Assembly: GCA_031279965.1 (NCBI GenBank)
Contig: JAITHM010000110.1
Location: 1 to 9,350 of the forward strand
Direction of reading: 5' to 3'
DNA: 9,350 nucleotides
Source of the DNA: Spirochaetaceae bacterium
GTDB lineage: Bacteria > Spirochaetota > Spirochaetia > Treponematales > Breznakiellaceae
In this document: piece by piece, positions 6,926-9,350 of the stretch
Layout: each line of letters opens with the position of its first letter
How positions within the stretch are numbered: position 1 is the first letter of the stretch
The notes under the pieces: generated by a model
The model's input: only the letters and a program-made list of their open reading frames with translations
Database searches by the model: none
What the model was told of the DNA's origin: nothing
Made by a program: the position numbers and the translations under genes

Positions 6926-7894
6926 CTATAATCCCGCCGCTTCTTTGGCGTATTTGCGCTGTTTTTCGACAAGAAATTTCGCCGAAAAATTAACGATTAC
7001 CCAGAGTACAAGAAGATACGGCAATGCGCGCCCCAGTCTTTGATACACAAATCCGGTAATATAGCTTGTTACAGAAATGTTCATCAATGTGTCGCCCGGC
7101 CCGCCTTTAGTGAGTGCATAGATGACGCCAAATTCCTGGAGCGATGCCATCAATCTAAAAAGCACTGCAATGTAAATAAAAGGCTTTAACATGGGCAGTG
7201 TTAGCGTCTTAAAGGTAAACCAGGTGCTTGCGCCGTCAACTTGCGCCGCTTCAAAGGGCGATTTTGGCAAAGATTGAATCCCTGCTAAAATCAAAAGCAG
7301 CATGAACGGTGTGTTTACCCAGGCATCAATCAAAACTACCGTGAACATTGCCGTTTTAGGCGATGATGCCCAGGTAAAACCACCAAGTCCTATAGTGGTT
7401 AAGAATTTCTCGATAATGCCAACAGAACCGTTTATCATAAGCTGCCATATAAGCACAGCAATAACAGGGGCAACCATCAGCGGGAACATCAGCGCAACTT
7501 TTAGAATACGGCAATACCGTGAATCTTTTCGTAATAAAAATGCAATTCCCATGCCCAAGAGAAGCTCCACGCTGGTTGCACTTATTGCATAAACAAGTGT
7601 TGTAATAATCGCATGGTAAAATGTGGGGGATGCAAACATGCCGCCTATTTGCAATTTGCCATCTGTCATGTCGAAGCTAAGCCAGTTCCTAAACCAGTTC
7701 CAGCTCCACGTTTCAATGGGATTGCGATACGAAGCATCAGTAAGGGATAACACTATTGCTGTGATAAATGGAATAAGTATTCCAATAAGGATTATCATGC
7801 CTGGAGCAATAATATAGTAAGGTCTCATCCGAATATGTTTTGGTAATTCGTTATAGTTAACCGTTCCTACAACACTGGTTTTTTTTTCTTCCAT
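6926..7894 (-). CDS. CUT1 ABC transporter permease, MalF/UgpA-like
   Basis: Inner-membrane channel subunit, 322 residues. The ATG at 7894 is chosen because AGAGGAGA lies 5 nt upstream; an in-frame TTG at 7915 has no such site and would fall in the tail of the terminator-like element. A charged N-terminus is followed by a first helix at about 26-51, a periplasmic loop of roughly 45 residues (about 52-96), and five more helices. The EAA coupling motif is canonical: EAAQVDGASTWFTFKTLTLP (215-234). LTKGGPGDTL (261-270) is typical of this subunit type. The 73-bp gap to the binding-protein gene holds a hairpin that probably lowers expression of this and later genes relative to the binding protein. 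Confidence 0.95.
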   Translation of the reverse strand: MEEKKTSVVGTVNYNELPKHIRMRPYYIIAPGMIILIGILIPFITAIVLSLTDASYRNPIETWSWNWFRNWLSFDMTDGKLQIGGMFASPTFYHAIITTLVYAISATSVELLLGMGIAFLLRKDSRYCRILKVALMFPLMVAPVIAVLIWQLMINGSVGIIEKFLTTIGLGGFTWASSPKTAMFTVVLIDAWVNTPFMLLLILAGIQSLPKSPFEAAQVDGASTWFTFKTLTLPMLKPFIYIAVLFRLMASLQEFGVIYALTKGGPGDTLMNISVTSYITGFVYQRLGRALPYLLVLWVIVNFSAKFLVEKQRKYAKEAAGL

Positions 7895-7919
7895 GGAATC
7901 TCCTCTGGATAACAATCAT

Positions 7920-7957
7920 AAAATAAAAAGAACAGTGAACAAAGTTCACTGTTCTTT
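7920..7957 (-). terminator. Terminator-like attenuating hairpin between binding-protein and permease genes
   Basis: On the minus strand AAAGAACAGTGAAC (7957-7944) and GTTCACTGTTCTTT (7940-7927) form a perfect 14-bp stem around a 3-nt loop, followed by a T-rich tract (TTTTTATTTT overlapping the stem end). It starts 10 nt after the binding-protein stop codon. Partial terminators at this place are known in binding-protein transport operons, where they let the binding protein be made in excess. On the plus strand no T-tract follows, so it is oriented with the operon. Complete termination is unlikely, because no strong promoter is visible before the permease. Confidence 0.8.
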
Positions 7958-7967
7958 AAAAAATTGC

Positions 7968-9350
7968 TTAGTCTAATTTAACATCAGCAACTGCCTCGTC
8001 CATAAATTTCTTTAGTTGGTTAAGGCGGTCTTCAACAGGCGCTCCGGCAACCATGTCTTGCAACGCCGCCGCCCACTCTGTTGTCGTCTCAAAAAACGCC
8101 GGTTGAGGCGTAAAGAGAATTGACGCATTTTCGCTGGTCTTGTTGAAGGTTTCGATAAAGCCTTCTTGATCGGCCATTTTTGCCTTGAAGCCGGCATCTT
8201 CCCAGGTAGAAGTACGAACAGGATCCATATTGTTGCCTTCAACAGATGCTGCGGTAAGGAATTTTTTGCTGGTAAAATATTGAAGGAAGAGCCACGCCGC
8301 AATTTTGTTTTTGGAAGAAGCGTTCATCGCCACCGACCAAATCCAGAAATTTGATTTTACCGTATCACCTTCTTTTGCTACAGGCATCATGCTGAATGCG
8401 ATATTGCCTTTTTCTTTGTAGTCGCCAAGATTAACGAGCACTTCAGTATTATCAGCATCCCAGTCCATTGCCGCAATGCCGGCGCCCAAATCAGACTGTG
8501 AAATATACCAGTATTTCGATGTCCAGTCTTTTGCCGCGCCTGTGCGGACAAGTTCAACCCAGAATTTATTCATCGCTATGGATTCAGGAGAATTGACTTT
8601 GGAAACAAGCTTGCCATTTTCGATGGCGAAATCTACTGCGCCAAAGTTTGCGTATGTCGAAAGGTAGGCCGGGTGAATGGTACCCCAGTCGCGGGCGCCG
8701 CGAAGCGCGAGCGGATAGGAGCTTGGGCCATTCCAGTCTTTCAGCTTTTGGCATGCGTCAAGCAGTTCCTCGTAGGTTGCAGGCGGCTTGGTGATGCCCG
8801 CTTTCTCAAAAGCCGGCTTGTTGTATGCAAGCGCGTAGATCTCGCAGCCCAGAGGAAGCGCCCACTGAGTTCCGGTACCGCCCTTATGGCCGGTTTTGCC
8901 ATCCCATTTAAGTGCATTGATGACGCTGGGGACAAAATCATCATAGTCATACTCAGGGGCAACAAGTGAGGCATTGTTGAAGTACGGATCAAGTCCTTCA
9001 AGGAAGCCGGAGGTTGCATAATTCCACATTTGGTAGACACCCGTCATGAAAATGTCGGGAGTTCCAGATTTGCTGGGAAGAGCATTGTTTACTTTGTCAA
9101 AGTAGTTTGCCTCAGGAGTTACTGAAACATTTACTTTGATTCCCGTAAGGTTCTGGAAATCGTTAATTTGCTGTTGGAGTGCATCAGTTGTTGAATGTTG
9201 TACCATCCATACGGTGATTTGTCCTCCGTTTGCACGCTTCCAGTCAAACTCTCCGGTTGCATCCGCCGCCGTCTGTCCTGCTGATTGCTTCCCTTTACAT
9301 GCTGTAAAAAGAACCGTTGCGACAATGAGCGCCGCAGTTATTTTTTTGTA
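7968..9350 (-). CDS. Lipoprotein solute-binding protein of a CUT1 sugar/polyol importer (5' partial)
   Basis: Extracytoplasmic ligand receptor that delivers its substrate to the permeases. The frame is open to the right edge: 460 residues are visible and probably only the start Met and a few residues are missing. The visible N-terminus starts YKKITAALIVATVLFTAC, a lipoprotein signal peptide with the lipidated Cys at visible residue 18. The internal ATG at 9206 is not the start, because it lies in the first strand of the mature fold (GQITVWMVQHST). Family-1 (MalE/UgpB-like) features include PDIFMTG, ALPLGCEIYALAYNKPAFEKAG, the TYEELLDACQKLK helix, and aromatic-rich segments such as SKYWYISQ and MDWDAD that may line the sugar pocket. 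It is the first visible gene of the operon; the promoter and any regulator lie beyond the window. The ligand cannot be read from sequence; the operon's dehydrogenase suggests a polyol. Confidence 0.94.
   Translation of the reverse strand, partial: YKKITAALIVATVLFTACKGKQSAGQTAADATGEFDWKRANGGQITVWMVQHSTTDALQQQINDFQNLTGIKVNVSVTPEANYFDKVNNALPSKSGTPDIFMTGVYQMWNYATSGFLEGLDPYFNNASLVAPEYDYDDFVPSVINALKWDGKTGHKGGTGTQWALPLGCEIYALAYNKPAFEKAGITKPPATYEELLDACQKLKDWNGPSSYPLALRGARDWGTIHPAYLSTYANFGAVDFAIENGKLVSKVNSPESIAMNKFWVELVRTGAAKDWTSKYWYISQSDLGAGIAAMDWDADNTEVLVNLGDYKEKGNIAFSMMPVAKEGDTVKSNFWIWSVAMNASSKNKIAAWLFLQYFTSKKFLTAASVEGNNMDPVRTSTWEDAGFKAKMADQEGFIETFNKTSENASILFTPQPAFFETTTEWAAALQDMVAGAPVEDRLNQLKKFMDEAVADVKLD

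Noticed and set aside
7915..7920. TATGAT on the minus strand as a -10 box for an internal promoter before the permease gene
   Set aside because: The only possible -35 (TTGTTC, 16 bp upstream) matches poorly and lies within the hairpin; T-rich terminator tails often resemble -10 boxes.
8741..9040. 99-residue minus-strand and 98-residue plus-strand ORFs within the binding-protein gene
   Set aside because: Both overlap a clear lipoprotein gene in other frames and contain no domain or ribosome site.
9131..9325. 64-residue minus-strand ORF near the right edge, and the apparent start of the binding protein at 9206
   Set aside because: The binding-protein frame is open to the window edge and encodes a complete lipoprotein signal peptide, so 9206 is an internal Met and the other ORF is an out-of-frame shadow.

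Overview
The window looks like chromosomal DNA of a bacterium, most likely a spirochaete of the Treponema type. That assignment is an inference. It rests on the membrane-bound HAMP–PP2C phosphatase, the membrane-anchored LysM/M23 peptidase, the loose lipobox of the binding protein and the overall style of the sugar-transport operon; no rRNA or marker gene is present. Coding density is very high. I see no tRNA, rRNA, CRISPR array, insertion sequence or phage gene.

Left part, plus strand (1-2684): the 3' portion of a Cache-like/HAMP/SpoIIE-type serine phosphatase gene that runs off the left edge; a 48-bp gap with an extended -10 promoter candidate; a membrane-anchored two-LysM, M23 peptidoglycan endopeptidase; and, 5 bp later, a 43-residue single-pass membrane protein ORF (2553-2684).

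Right part, minus strand (2687-9350): one tightly packed operon read right to left. It contains a lipoprotein solute-binding protein whose first codons lie beyond the right edge, two CUT1-type permeases, two different MalK/UgpC-like ATPases, and a zinc-dependent MDR polyol dehydrogenase closest in style to erythritol/L-threitol dehydrogenases. Gene junctions are 2-19 bp, with stop codons overlapping or touching the next Shine-Dalgarno sequence, except between the binding protein and the first permease. There a 73-bp gap holds a perfect 14-bp hairpin with a T-tract, probably a leaky terminator that makes the binding protein more abundant. The two halves converge with 2 bp between stop codons, and the likely operon terminator lies inside the small plus-strand ORF.

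The operon probably imports a short polyol or related sugar and oxidises it in the cytoplasm. The most unusual points are that both ATPases carry Glu where MalK-type proteins have the Q-loop Gln, that one ATPase has a degenerate signature (LSNGQ), that the phosphatase has Asn at a usually conserved metal-binding Asp, and that the operon terminator overlaps a small opposing ORF. I do not see a wholly new kind of system here.
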